DNA of 64,000 nucleotides from JAAOII01 sp965207705 (GTDB lineage: Bacteria > Pseudomonadota > Gammaproteobacteria > CBDBNL01 > JAAOII01), in contig OZ242292.1 in assembly GCA_965207705.1 (NCBI GenBank), forward strand, positions 248,001 to 312,000, in the 5' to 3' direction. The translations under genes and the position numbers were made by a program. Shown in pieces: positions 7,170-15,250 of this stretch. The number at the start of each line of letters is the position of its first letter. Position 1 is the first letter of the stretch. The notes beneath the pieces are model-generated. The model did no database searches. It saw only the letters and a list, made by a program, of their open reading frames with translations, and was not told where the DNA came from.

Positions 7170-8303
7170 AAACATAGTTTATCCCCTATAATTCATCAAT
7201 TATTTGCACAGCAATATGGAATTAAGCTCACTTATAAAGCAATTGAAGCACCTTTAGAGAATTTTGAAGCAGAAGTGCATAAATTCTTTGCCAATGGCGG
7301 CAATGGAGCCAATATAACCATCCCTTTTAAGCAACGGGCTTATGCTATGGTTTATGCTAAGTTTCATACTGCGGCTCAGGCTACGCTTCATACTGCGGCT
7401 CAGGCAGATTCCTCTATATCAGCCACAACCTCAGCCACAGCTACAACCTCAGCATCAACTCCAACCTCAGCATCAACTCCAACCTCAACCTCAATAAAGA
7501 CACAACAACAAATTATAGCGGCGGCATGCCGCCATACAGCACAAAGCGGCGCAGCTAACACCATATTTGCCCCCCAAAGTGTAGGGGCGGAGCCGTGCTC
7601 CGCCCGCGTAGAGAGCAAAAATGACTATACGAAAGACAAAGTCCAGTTAATTGCAGCTAACACAGATGGAATTGGACTGGTCCAAGATATCCAAAACAAC
7701 AAGAATTGGCAACTAAAGGATAAGAGTGCCCTTATATTAGGGGCTGGAGGTGCGGTGCGTGGCATAATCCCCGCTTTATCTGAGGCAGGACTAAAGAATA
7801 TTGTTATTAGCAATAGGACTCATAGCCGCGCAGAGGAACTTGCAGAGCATTTTACTAATATGCCTCTTAACATGTCCATAAAGGCGGTGAGTTTTACGCA
7901 ACTTGAGGGCTTATGCCGGGAAATAAACGAGGGGGAAAATAGAGGGACTAACTCCCCTGCCAAGTATAACATCATAATCAACGGAACGTCCTTGGGTATG
8001 GGGGCAGGCACGGGCATAGGCAAAAGCATAGAGCAGAATAGCGAGGGTTTTAGCGCACAAATTACTGACGCTATAATTCACAAAGATGCATATTGCTATG
8101 ATTTGGTTTATAGCAAAGATTCACAGCAACAAACGGCATTTGTCCGTTGGGCGCAAGCATTGGGAGCAAAGGAAGCAACCGATGGTTTAGGGATGTTAGT
8201 GGAACAGGCAGCAGTCAGTTTTAAGATATGGAACGGTATCAAAAACCCGCTCAATACAAGCAAAGTAATCGCTAAAATAAGAACTTACGAAATAGGTCTG
8301 TAG
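7137..8303 (+). CDS. aroE: Shikimate dehydrogenase with internal insertions
   Basis: AroE reduces 3-dehydroshikimate with NADPH in the shikimate pathway. Family motifs are intact: FGNPVKHSLSP, NITIPFK (catalytic Lys), GAANTI, NTDGIGL (catalytic Asp), the dinucleotide loop GAGGAVRG, NRTHSRAEEL, INGTSLGM and DGLGMLVEQAA. The protein is 388 aa against about 270-280 usual. About 50 extra residues lie between the catalytic Lys and GAANT (duplicated HTAAQA words, then a Ser/Thr/Ala-rich run). More lie between GAANT and NTDG, where residues 149-157 (VGAEPCSAR) are translated from a dispersed palindrome. A small Gly-rich insertion follows GTSLGM. The stop TAG also belongs to a second palindrome half. 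It is one of few plus-strand genes here. Confidence 0.93.
   Translation: MKQFAVFGNPVKHSLSPIIHQLFAQQYGIKLTYKAIEAPLENFEAEVHKFFANGGNGANITIPFKQRAYAMVYAKFHTAAQATLHTAAQADSSISATTSATATTSASTPTSASTPTSTSIKTQQQIIAAACRHTAQSGAANTIFAPQSVGAEPCSARVESKNDYTKDKVQLIAANTDGIGLVQDIQNNKNWQLKDKSALILGAGGAVRGIIPALSEAGLKNIVISNRTHSRAEELAEHFTNMPLNMSIKAVSFTQLEGLCREINEGENRGTNSPAKYNIIINGTSLGMGAGTGIGKSIEQNSEGFSAQITDAIIHKDAYCYDLVYSKDSQQQTAFVRWAQALGAKEATDGLGMLVEQAAVSFKIWNGIKNPLNTSKVIAKIRTYEIGL
7581..7607. repeat. Dispersed palindromic element inside aroE
   Basis: GTAGGGGCGGAGCCGTGCTC followed by CGCCCGC forms the arms GGGCGGAGC/GCTCCGCCC. It is in frame with aroE and adds VGAEPCSAR. The same core occurs in intergenic copies at 11998, 15158, 15215 and 22471. 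Confidence 0.85.
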
Positions 8304-8318
8304 GGGCGGAAGCAGTGC
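8295..8318. repeat. Half palindromic element at the aroE stop
   Basis: AGGTCTGTAGGGGCGGAAGC matches the left edge of the dispersed palindrome (compare the reverse of CGCCCCTACAGACCT at 15181). Its TAG is the aroE stop codon. The right arm is degraded (AGTGCCGAAATCCC). Confidence 0.65.
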
Positions 8319-8344
8319 CGAAATCCCATCTCAGAGTGGTGCCA

Positions 8345-9007
8345 TCAGCTGTCCTTGTATAGCTTCTTTAATGTTTCCTCCAATTCATAAATATGACATA
8401 CTTTAACAGAAGGAGTACACATTCTCTCCATTACTTCCATGCGACTCATCCCTTCAATAGAGTCGTTGCGCTTATAGTAAGGGCCATCAGCAATGGCTAT
8501 AAATACTATTCCTTTATCTTTATTCTCCCTGGCTTCACGAATAAAATTCTGTAAATCTTGATATTGGTTATCTTGAGCGCCTCCTTCCTGATTGGTATGC
8601 TTATGCGAAGCATATACCTTTATGCCTTTATAGGACCAGGAAAAATCAATTGATTTAGCACCAGATGCGCTTTTTGTATCTTTCTTGTCCCTAATCTCTC
8701 CCTTAATAATCACTAGTTTATTATTTGGTAATTTTTTAAAACATGTTATATATTTTTGTTTACTTATATGTTCCGCAGCAGCTAGCTCATAAATATTTTG
8801 CTTAATAGGGTCCTTAGCAAAATGGGCAGCGGCAACTAAATCATTAGATACGGATTTTATTATGTCTTCCTCACTAATACCCCATCTCTTGGAAGCATTG
8901 GTGATTTTAGTCATAAAATCTTCATCCCTGTTTGCCAAAAGTTCTCTTACTTCTTTTCTATTCTCCTGCCAACGTTGCTTAATTTTAGAGGTATAAATAT
9001 CACTCAT
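8345..9007 (-). CDS. Predicted type II restriction endonuclease
   Basis: A protein of about 220 aa directly downstream of an adenine methyltransferase, the usual order for a two-gene restriction-modification system. The frame reaches 9028, but the ATG at 9007 (MSDIYTSK) follows the methyltransferase TAG at 9010 by two bases and is the better start. A likely core is IDFSWSYKGIKVYASHK, followed by GGAQDNQYQDLQNFI and FIAIADGPYY. This resembles a PD-(D/E)xK-type layout, but I cannot assign the catalytic residues with certainty. The recognition site is unknown. It converges on aroE. Confidence 0.6.
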   Translation of the reverse strand: MSDIYTSKIKQRWQENRKEVRELLANRDEDFMTKITNASKRWGISEEDIIKSVSNDLVAAAHFAKDPIKQNIYELAAAEHISKQKYITCFKKLPNNKLVIIKGEIRDKKDTKSASGAKSIDFSWSYKGIKVYASHKHTNQEGGAQDNQYQDLQNFIREARENKDKGIVFIAIADGPYYKRNDSIEGMSRMEVMERMCTPSVKVCHIYELEETLKKLYKDS

Positions 9008-9009
9008 GC

Positions 9010-9993
9010 CTAATTGGCTGACACACATTCAGCTATTATGTTGCGTGCCAAAGCATATTCCATTCTGCGGCGATAGAATCCATCCTTTCTTATTCCTTTG
9101 AAGGTGGTTAGAAATACATCATGGGTTCTTTTTCTGATTTCCTTTATTTTGCGATTGACCAAGTTAATAAACTTAGCATCAATGGTAACGTTGCGGATTG
9201 AAATACGGGTAATAGCGCGCGAGGATTCTTTTATTTCATGTTGGGATAACTCATCACCATGGCAGAAACGTATTGAGGGCTCAACATTATTATCAATGCC
9301 AATAAAGCCCAACTCTCCCTCTGGAACATTAAACTTTATGGAATCAACAGTGCGACTGTGCGGTAAATGTTGTTCAAGTTCGGCTAATTCTCCTATGTGC
9401 TTATCATCCAGATATATCTGCACATTATTTACGGGATTGTCGCCAAACAAAGCCAGGCAAACTGGATTGTCGGTAAAACTGAATAATTTCTTATGGATAA
9501 AAATAAGCTTTTCTAATCTTTGGCGGAATAATCCTGATTGGATAAATGATGCGGGAATCAAAGCTGCCACAACGGGAGAATTCTCTAAACATAATGAAAG
9601 ACAATGCTTATAAATGTCATCGTAAGCAATAGGGGGAAATGGCAATCCACGACGGGAGGCGCTGCTTTTGTATAACCACGGAGGGTTAGTAATACAAACA
9701 TCATAACCTTGCGGATAATCATTAATAGTATCCTGTTGTTTCACCTTAGGAGAGGTTGGATTAATGTCGTAAGAACTATATTTTTTACATAGCTTCTGCT
9801 CGCGCAACATATCAATAAGGTTATTTGAACCAGCAAACGGTTCTAAAATAACTCGGTTAGAAATGTCATAATCTTGTGCCCAATCTACAAACCCCCTGTA
9901 TAAAAAAGGATTATGCAGGGCTGTATAATAAACGCCATTTGATCTTGTAATATGTGAGCCAACAGTTGGCTTATGTTTGTCTTGCTTAAACAT
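9010..9993 (-). CDS. Adenine-specific DNA methyltransferase of a type II R-M pair
   Basis: A 327-aa enzyme expected to transfer a methyl group from SAM to adenine N6. The SAM-binding motif I is VILEPFAGSNNLIDML (about residues 49-64) and the catalytic motif IV is NPPW (about 108-111). An upstream aromatic segment (VYYTALHNPFLYRGF) fits motif X, so the order resembles the gamma class. The C-terminal half probably holds target recognition. It is co-oriented with the presumed endonuclease and protects the host from it. Upstream (9994-10165) I see only AT-rich sequence. Confidence 0.82.
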   Translation of the reverse strand: MFKQDKHKPTVGSHITRSNGVYYTALHNPFLYRGFVDWAQDYDISNRVILEPFAGSNNLIDMLREQKLCKKYSSYDINPTSPKVKQQDTINDYPQGYDVCITNPPWLYKSSASRRGLPFPPIAYDDIYKHCLSLCLENSPVVAALIPASFIQSGLFRQRLEKLIFIHKKLFSFTDNPVCLALFGDNPVNNVQIYLDDKHIGELAELEQHLPHSRTVDSIKFNVPEGELGFIGIDNNVEPSIRFCHGDELSQHEIKESSRAITRISIRNVTIDAKFINLVNRKIKEIRKRTHDVFLTTFKGIRKDGFYRRRMEYALARNIIAECVSAN

Positions 9994-10165
9994 TAAATAC
10001 TAACTAAAGTCCTAACTTAAACGAAAGTTTATGTTGCATAAATTAATTATATGCGTAATTTATCACTTTTAATGAAATTTGTATGGCCCCATATCACTTG
10101 GGGCTCAAAATCTTTTTCCATGAATTCCATAGGTGTATTGTATCCCAAGAATTCAAGCACTATAA

Positions 10166-11902
10166 TTACGCTAGTTTTGCCATTGCATAAGGGATAACTC
10201 TCACTAAATCTTGTGGTGAAAAACCATGATGGCTTTTAGCGCAGCGTAGATCCGCGCACTTAGTATGCAGCATAACTCCAGCATAAGCTGCCTCTTTAGG
10301 CGCTAACCCTTGAGCCATTAACCCGACTATTATGCCGCCTAACACATCCCCGCTGCCTCCAACAGATAACAATGGTGACGCATTGCCATTTATCACTGCA
10401 TCGCCATCTGGTGATGCTATCACTGTATCCGCGCCTTTTAGGACGATTATAGCGCCTGATTCCTGTGCTGCCTGTAAGGCACGCTCAACTTTATTCTTAT
10501 TACTCTTGTGGATACTTAAGTGAGGAAATAGGCGAATGAACTCGCCTTCATGAGGCGTTAATACTGCTGGTATTTTATAAATATCGGCTCGTTGTTGAGT
10601 TGCCTGCCAAAGTAAATCAGGACATGAGACAAAAGAGCTAAAAACATCGGCGTCCAGCACTACGGGGATACTTTCGTTTAATAGCTGAATAGTTTGGGCT
10701 GCTGTTGTGTCATTAACTCCACTACCTGGACCTATCAGGGCTGCGGTTAGCTTATATCTGCTAGCTACGCCTTCCAAAGAGTCGCTCATTTGGTCTCCAC
10801 CGCCCGTATGGTCGCTGCTGCGCACCATAATATTTGGAGGCATTATCTGGCGGATTAATTCGGCGTTTTCTTGTGATGCGTAAGCGCTTACTAATCCCAC
10901 TCCACTGGCAGCTGCCGCTGTGGCGCACAAAACTGCCGCCCCTTGCAAGCTTTCGCCTGCTACAATTAGAACACTACCACGAGTGTATTTATTATATTTG
11001 TATGAGTACTTAGTGCTGTCTTCGTTTTCTGCTTTGTTTCTTCCCGTATTCCTCTGCCTATTCTCCTGCCTATTCTCTTGCCTATTCCCATTTTGATGAT
11101 ATGACGGCAGTTGGTATAGTTTGTCGTTATTTAGTTTATAACGACACTTTAATGCATGCAATTCATCCAACTCATCCAACACCTCATCTGCGATACCTAT
11201 CGGCACGCATATCACTTTGCCACAATAAGCGGCGGCAGGATACAAATAATGCGCCAATTTAGGACGAAAGAAAGTTATTGTCATATCAGCTCTTACAAAA
11301 ACACTATCCAATGCATCTGCCTTATCTACTGAGATGCCGCTGGGAATATCAGCAGCCACTATAAAACTGCCGCTGTTATTAATGCTTTTTATAATGTTAG
11401 CAATATAAGAACGAGGCGGTTTATCCAGTCCGCTACCAATTAATGCGTCAACCACTATCAGCGCATCACTTAGAATCTCTGTTATCTTGTCCTCTGACGG
11501 CTTATAGTGAATACTTGATACTATGCGTTCTGCATCATTGACTACTCGTTTAATTTCACTGCTAATCTCATCGGCGTCCACTGATGATATTATCTGCACC
11601 GGCAAGCCCGCCAAACCAAGCTTAGTAGCGCAAACATAACCATCGGCGCCATTATTGCCTTTACCGCAACAAACAACTATATTGCTATGATTGTTAAGAT
11701 TGCCATTATTACCATGATTGCTATGCTTGTCACGGTTGTTAGGATGTTTGCCTGCTGTGGAGCGAATGGTCTTAATTTGTTTAAGTATTTCCTCCGCCAT
11801 TGCTTTTCCAGCATTGTGGATTAGCTCAAGTTCACTAATGCCCTGCTTAATAGCAATTTTGTCCGCCGCCGTCATTTGTGCTGCAGTAAGTATCTCAGTC
11901 AT
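10166..11902 (-). CDS. nnr: Bifunctional NAD(P)H-hydrate epimerase/dehydratase
   Basis: Nnr repairs hydrated NAD(P)H. The N-terminal YjeF_N epimerase domain (about 1-235) shows NAGKAMAEEI, VVCCGKGNNGADGYVCA, DALIGSGLDKPP and AADIPSGISVD. The C-terminal ADP-dependent dehydratase (about 285-578) shows GSVLIVAGES, GPGSG, VLDADVFSSF, LTPHEGEFIRLFP and the GGSGDVLGGIIVGLMAQG motif. At 578 aa it is longer than the usual 500 or so because of an Asn/His-rich insertion after residue 50 and a repetitive QENRQENRQRN linker between domains. Both insertions are polar and sit outside the motifs, so activity is probably kept. Confidence 0.93.
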   Translation of the reverse strand: MTEILTAAQMTAADKIAIKQGISELELIHNAGKAMAEEILKQIKTIRSTAGKHPNNRDKHSNHGNNGNLNNHSNIVVCCGKGNNGADGYVCATKLGLAGLPVQIISSVDADEISSEIKRVVNDAERIVSSIHYKPSEDKITEILSDALIVVDALIGSGLDKPPRSYIANIIKSINNSGSFIVAADIPSGISVDKADALDSVFVRADMTITFFRPKLAHYLYPAAAYCGKVICVPIGIADEVLDELDELHALKCRYKLNNDKLYQLPSYHQNGNRQENRQENRQRNTGRNKAENEDSTKYSYKYNKYTRGSVLIVAGESLQGAAVLCATAAAASGVGLVSAYASQENAELIRQIMPPNIMVRSSDHTGGGDQMSDSLEGVASRYKLTAALIGPGSGVNDTTAAQTIQLLNESIPVVLDADVFSSFVSCPDLLWQATQQRADIYKIPAVLTPHEGEFIRLFPHLSIHKSNKNKVERALQAAQESGAIIVLKGADTVIASPDGDAVINGNASPLLSVGGSGDVLGGIIVGLMAQGLAPKEAAYAGVMLHTKCADLRCAKSHHGFSPQDLVRVIPYAMAKLA

Positions 11903-11997
11903 AGATGTTATTTTTAATGATTATACATTTTAATAATTATACACTTTAACAATTCCCTACAGGAGTATTTTACTATTGAATTAAACTGCGCGGAACA

Positions 11998-12030
11998 TCT
12001 TGCGGGCGGAGCGCAGCTCCGCCCCTACAG
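11998..12030. repeat. Dispersed palindromic element
   Basis: TCTTGCGGGCGGAGCGCAGC then TCCGCCCCTACAG; arms GGGCGGAGC/GCTCCGCCC. It lies in the 247-bp gap 11903-12149, which otherwise holds only a GGCGAGCATGGTGTGGGC word related to the flank of other copies. Confidence 0.85.
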
Positions 12031-12149
12031 CAGAAGTTAGGGGGAGGTTAGCAGTGGGGGGGATAATGCCAAACTAATATAAGGCGAGCATGGTGTGGGC
12101 AGAAAAGTTGCCCCGCCTCACGGAAACTATGTTGTTTGTTTATGTGCGC

Positions 12150-12719
12150 CTATCCTGAGACGCTGATTTTATTATTAATAAACTCCAATTCCTCTACTTC
12201 TTTATTTCTTACCTCAACATCCTCAAAACAGCTAATCACTCCAGGTTCAGTCATAAATGGCTTCCATCCAATTAGCTTTTTTATTCTTTCTTCTCGCTCA
12301 GCATCAGGATATTTCTCATTTATCATATAAGCCGCTGCCAGCTCTACCAATCTACCAACTGGTTTATCTAAAAACCAGCCGGCAATAAAATTGATTTCAT
12401 CTTTGAACTTGTAATTATCCTTATTTGCTTCAACATATTTTTCTATATCTTCATAAAAATCATAAGCACATCCATAGCCAACTGGAGGGAAGCCCTGAAT
12501 AAGTATAAAATGATCTCTTAACATACGCACCTCATCTCTTAAATCAAAAGCATAAGGACCATAAGTATACTGTATAAATTTATAATCTAAAGGAACGCCT
12601 AACATTCGCTGTGCAATATAACATCCTTGTTGCAAGTGAGTCATCCCAGCCCACCCATTTTTATCTTTTAGTGCGTCAAGCAAAAAACAAATAAAATTAA
12701 CTCTATCCTTTTCTTCCAT
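12150..12719 (-). CDS. YwgA-like/Panacea-like protein, copy B
   Basis: A 189-aa protein, second of a tandem pair with about 25 amino-acid differences by eye. The N-terminal part (FICFLLDALKDKNGW, HLQQGCYIAQRMLGVPL, YTYGPYAFDLRDEV) has the pattern of a helix-turn-helix-like fold: a K/Q-x-x-YI helix followed by YGPY. That pattern is seen in YwgA (the neighbour of the HD protein YwfO in Bacillus) and in DUF4065/Panacea proteins. No catalytic motif is evident. A good ribosome-binding site (AGAGGT) precedes the ATG. It follows copy A and the HD phosphohydrolase on the same strand. Its role is unknown; a regulatory or antitoxin-like partner is inference. Confidence 0.6.
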   Translation of the reverse strand: MEEKDRVNFICFLLDALKDKNGWAGMTHLQQGCYIAQRMLGVPLDYKFIQYTYGPYAFDLRDEVRMLRDHFILIQGFPPVGYGCAYDFYEDIEKYVEANKDNYKFKDEINFIAGWFLDKPVGRLVELAAAYMINEKYPDAEREERIKKLIGWKPFMTEPGVISCFEDVEVRNKEVEELEFINNKISVSG

Positions 12720-12799
12720 AATATACCTCTTTAATAATAACTTATATATTCTATATTAAATATAGAAATAATTAATATCATTCTTTGGTGTATGTGCGC

Positions 12800-13369
12800 C
12801 TATCCTGAGACGCTAATTTTTTTATTAATAAACTCCAATTCCTCTAGTTCTTTATTTCTTACCTCAACATCCTCAAAACAGCTAATCACTTCAGGTTCAG
12901 TCATAAATGGCTTCCATCCAATCAGCTTTTTTATTCTTTCTTCTAGCCCAGCATCAGGATATTTCTCATTTATCATATAAGCAGCCGCCAGTTTTTCTAA
13001 CCTGCCAACTTTTTTATCTAAAAACCAGCCGGCAATAAAATTGATTTCATCTTTGAACTTGTAATTATCCCTGTTTGCTTCAACATATTTTTCTATGTCT
13101 TCATACAAATCATAAGCGCATCCATAGCCAACTGGAGGATAGTTCTTGCTCAGTATAAATCTGTCATTTATCATACGTATCTCATCTCTTAAGTCAAAAG
13201 CATAAGGACCATAAGTATCCTGTATAAATTTATAACCTAAAGGAACGCCTAACATTCGCTGCGCAATATAACATCCTTTTTGTAAATGAACCATCCCAGC
13301 CCAACCATTTTTATCTTTTAGTGCGTCAAGTAAAAAACAAATAAACTTAACTCTATCTTCCTCTTTCAT
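12800..13369 (-). CDS. YwgA-like/Panacea-like protein, copy A
   Basis: A 189-aa paralogue of the next gene downstream, equal in length and without frameshifts, so both copies look intact. The YIAQRMLGVPL helix, the DTYGPYAFDLRDEI motif and the ERIKKLIGWKPFMTEP tail are shared. Substitutions cluster around residues 64-77 (EIRMINDRFILSKNYPP here, EVRMLRDHFILIQGFPP in copy B), which may mark a recognition surface. It lies 89 bp downstream of the HD phosphohydrolase. The family resemblance comes from pattern and neighbourhood only; no search was possible. Confidence 0.6.
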   Translation of the reverse strand: MKEEDRVKFICFLLDALKDKNGWAGMVHLQKGCYIAQRMLGVPLGYKFIQDTYGPYAFDLRDEIRMINDRFILSKNYPPVGYGCAYDLYEDIEKYVEANRDNYKFKDEINFIAGWFLDKKVGRLEKLAAAYMINEKYPDAGLEERIKKLIGWKPFMTEPEVISCFEDVEVRNKELEELEFINKKISVSG

Positions 13370-13458
13370 AATATACCTCTTAAATAATAACTTACATATT
13401 CTATATTAAATATTAATAAAATATAGAAATTAATTAAACATCATGATAATTTTTATTA

Positions 13459-14943
13459 TTACATCTCGTTAAGGAGAATTTTATCTTTGTTAACCTTTAT
13501 CCACTCCTTAATATCATCGCTCCTATCTGGTTCTGCAAAAATATAACCATAATCAAAATCTGTTGAAATTATATGATTAAATATTTTAGAGCAATTACTC
13601 GCCTCCTTTATGGTTCCATCTTCTAATTTTACAGGGAAATCTAAGTTATCATCTTTATCAGTACTTTTGCCAGTATTTTTAATAATTCCTTCAAAGAATT
13701 CATTAGAAATTTTACTACATATTAGATCTGTAGGATTTTGGGGTATTGCGCATGATGTGCTTTCTTCAGGCAACTCATTGGAAACTTCACTATATGTTGG
13801 ATCTGTAGAAGTTGAAGCTGGCGCGTATGATTTTTTTAGTTTTAATGGAAATGGATTTTTATTTTCTGTTTGAGGAAAATGCTTTTTAAATAGGTCTTTA
13901 TCATCAATATTTTGTTTATATACTAATCTAAATCTATACTTTCTTTCTAGCAATTTATTAGCATGATCATATAAGCGATGTTCGGGATGCTTTTTTATCA
14001 CAAATAATTCCCTTAATATATCAGAATCCGTATATTGCAAATATCCCTCTGGTCTATCCTCACTAACTGGGAAACTATCTTCTTGCATGAGTTCCTTAAG
14101 AAAACCCTGTAAATATTCATCATATATCTTGCGGGTAGGATGTTGATAAACCTGACTATACATCCAATGACGAGACATTAATAAAGATTCCACCAATGGT
14201 AAATCTTTTCCATGAATTCCTAAAGGAATATCCTCATAATTATCGTCTAAAAGTATATCTAGGATATGTAATGAGCGCACTAATCTATCTTTATCCACCA
14301 ATCCATAAGGTACTCCAATATGATATGAATCTCGCAATAAATAGTCCATTCGGTCGGCACCAAAAAGGTCGCTTGTGATAATACTACTCAAAATTTTTTT
14401 CCAAAGTTCTTCTGTAGTTTTTTCTGTTAATTTTTTAAAATTATTAGTAGCTATTGAGGATATTATTTTAGGGTCTAATGTTTTGCCTCCATCGGGTGCA
14501 TTAACCGGTATCTGTTCAAAAAACTCAATCATTTTTCCAGTGATTAATCCACGAGTTAGATCTTCATGATTTATTCCCTCTAATATTTTTTCTCCCGTGT
14601 GTGAAAATGGTAAATGTCCTACATCATGACATAATGCTGCCATGCGTAATGTCTGTCGCCAGTATTGCTTGTCGCGTAATTGCTCTTGAAATACTTCTCG
14701 GGATCTCTTGGTTAGATTATCGTCATCCATAACGACATCAAATATATTAGTAGCGAGTTCCATAACGCCCAATGAATGTTCAAAGCGTTTATGGCTGGCT
14801 CCTGGATAGATGAGATAGGTCATAGCAAGCTGATGAATATCTCGTAAGCGTTGGAATTGAGGGGAATCAATAACTACTTTTTCTTCGTTAGTATAACTAA
14901 CAAATTTGTGTATAGGATCACGAACTATGTGATTATTTTTCAT
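13459..14943 (-). CDS. HD-domain phosphohydrolase, COG1078/YwfO (SAMHD1-like)
   Basis: A 494-aa protein, expected to be a dNTP triphosphohydrolase or related HD hydrolase. The start is the ATG at 14943 (MKNNHIVRDPIHKFV), which matches the conserved opening of COG1078; the frame extends to 14988. Metal-binding residues are visible: QFQRLRDI, H in KRFEHSLGVMELA, HD in LCHDVGHLPFSHTGE, and D in LFGADRMDYLLRDSYHIGV. A C-terminal region (about 370-440) contains two imperfect copies of a Pro/Ser-rich phrase (DPTYSEVSNELPEE and ICSKISNEFFEG). Downstream on the same strand are two YwgA-like genes, echoing the ywfO-ywgA pair of Firmicutes. A nearby restriction-modification pair makes a defence role conceivable but unproven. 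Confidence 0.85.
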   Translation of the reverse strand: MKNNHIVRDPIHKFVSYTNEEKVVIDSPQFQRLRDIHQLAMTYLIYPGASHKRFEHSLGVMELATNIFDVVMDDDNLTKRSREVFQEQLRDKQYWRQTLRMAALCHDVGHLPFSHTGEKILEGINHEDLTRGLITGKMIEFFEQIPVNAPDGGKTLDPKIISSIATNNFKKLTEKTTEELWKKILSSIITSDLFGADRMDYLLRDSYHIGVPYGLVDKDRLVRSLHILDILLDDNYEDIPLGIHGKDLPLVESLLMSRHWMYSQVYQHPTRKIYDEYLQGFLKELMQEDSFPVSEDRPEGYLQYTDSDILRELFVIKKHPEHRLYDHANKLLERKYRFRLVYKQNIDDKDLFKKHFPQTENKNPFPLKLKKSYAPASTSTDPTYSEVSNELPEESTSCAIPQNPTDLICSKISNEFFEGIIKNTGKSTDKDDNLDFPVKLEDGTIKEASNCSKIFNHIISTDFDYGYIFAEPDRSDDIKEWIKVNKDKILLNEM

Positions 14944-15121
14944 TATATTATTTACTTTATTAAATATATACGCGCTTTTCCTTAACACAGTAATTCTTAT
15001 TGTTAATAATACTTTATAAGGGCTTTTATTATTAATTCAAGGGGTAAATTACCTTAGTTTTGTTTATGGGGTGAGTATGGTGTGGGCGTAGCAAGAATTT
15101 GGACGTCATGCAGGATTTCAT

Positions 15122-15196
15122 CGCGAGCATGGTTATGATTTATCGCAAGTATTAGGCATCTTGCGGGCGGAGCGCAGCTCCGCCCCTACAGACCTA
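15122..15196. repeat. Dispersed composite palindromic element
   Basis: TCGCGAGCATGGTTATGATT, then TATCGCAAGTATTAGGCATC, then the palindrome core at 15161-15189 and CTACAGACCTATA. It aligns end to end with the copy at 22434-22510. The rest of the gap 14989-15121 is AT-rich and unremarkable. Confidence 0.8.
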
Positions 15197-15214
15197 TATA
15201 CCAAGTATTCATAC

Positions 15215-15250
15215 ATCTTGCGGGCGGAGCGCAGCTCCGCCCCTACTACA
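15215..15250. repeat. Dispersed palindromic element at the radC stop
   Basis: CATCTTGCGGGCGGAGCGCA then GCTCCGCCCCTACTACAG. Read on the minus strand its CTGTAGTAGGGG edge supplies the radC stop codon. It lies only about 25 bp from the preceding copy. Confidence 0.8.

Larger units (their letters stand above)
12135..13440. repeat. Tandem duplication of about 650 bp
   Basis: Two direct copies, each containing one whole 189-codon gene. Similarity starts at TATGTGCGCCTATCCTGAGA (12139 and 12789). It runs through both genes into the shared leader ATATACCTCT and TATATTCTATATTAAATAT. The two stops are exactly 650 bp apart. Confidence 0.92.

Noticed and set aside
11998..15250. GC-rich palindromes as transcription terminators
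   Set aside because: They lack T-runs on either side, occur in coding sequence as well, and share long flanks, so a dispersed repeat explains them better.
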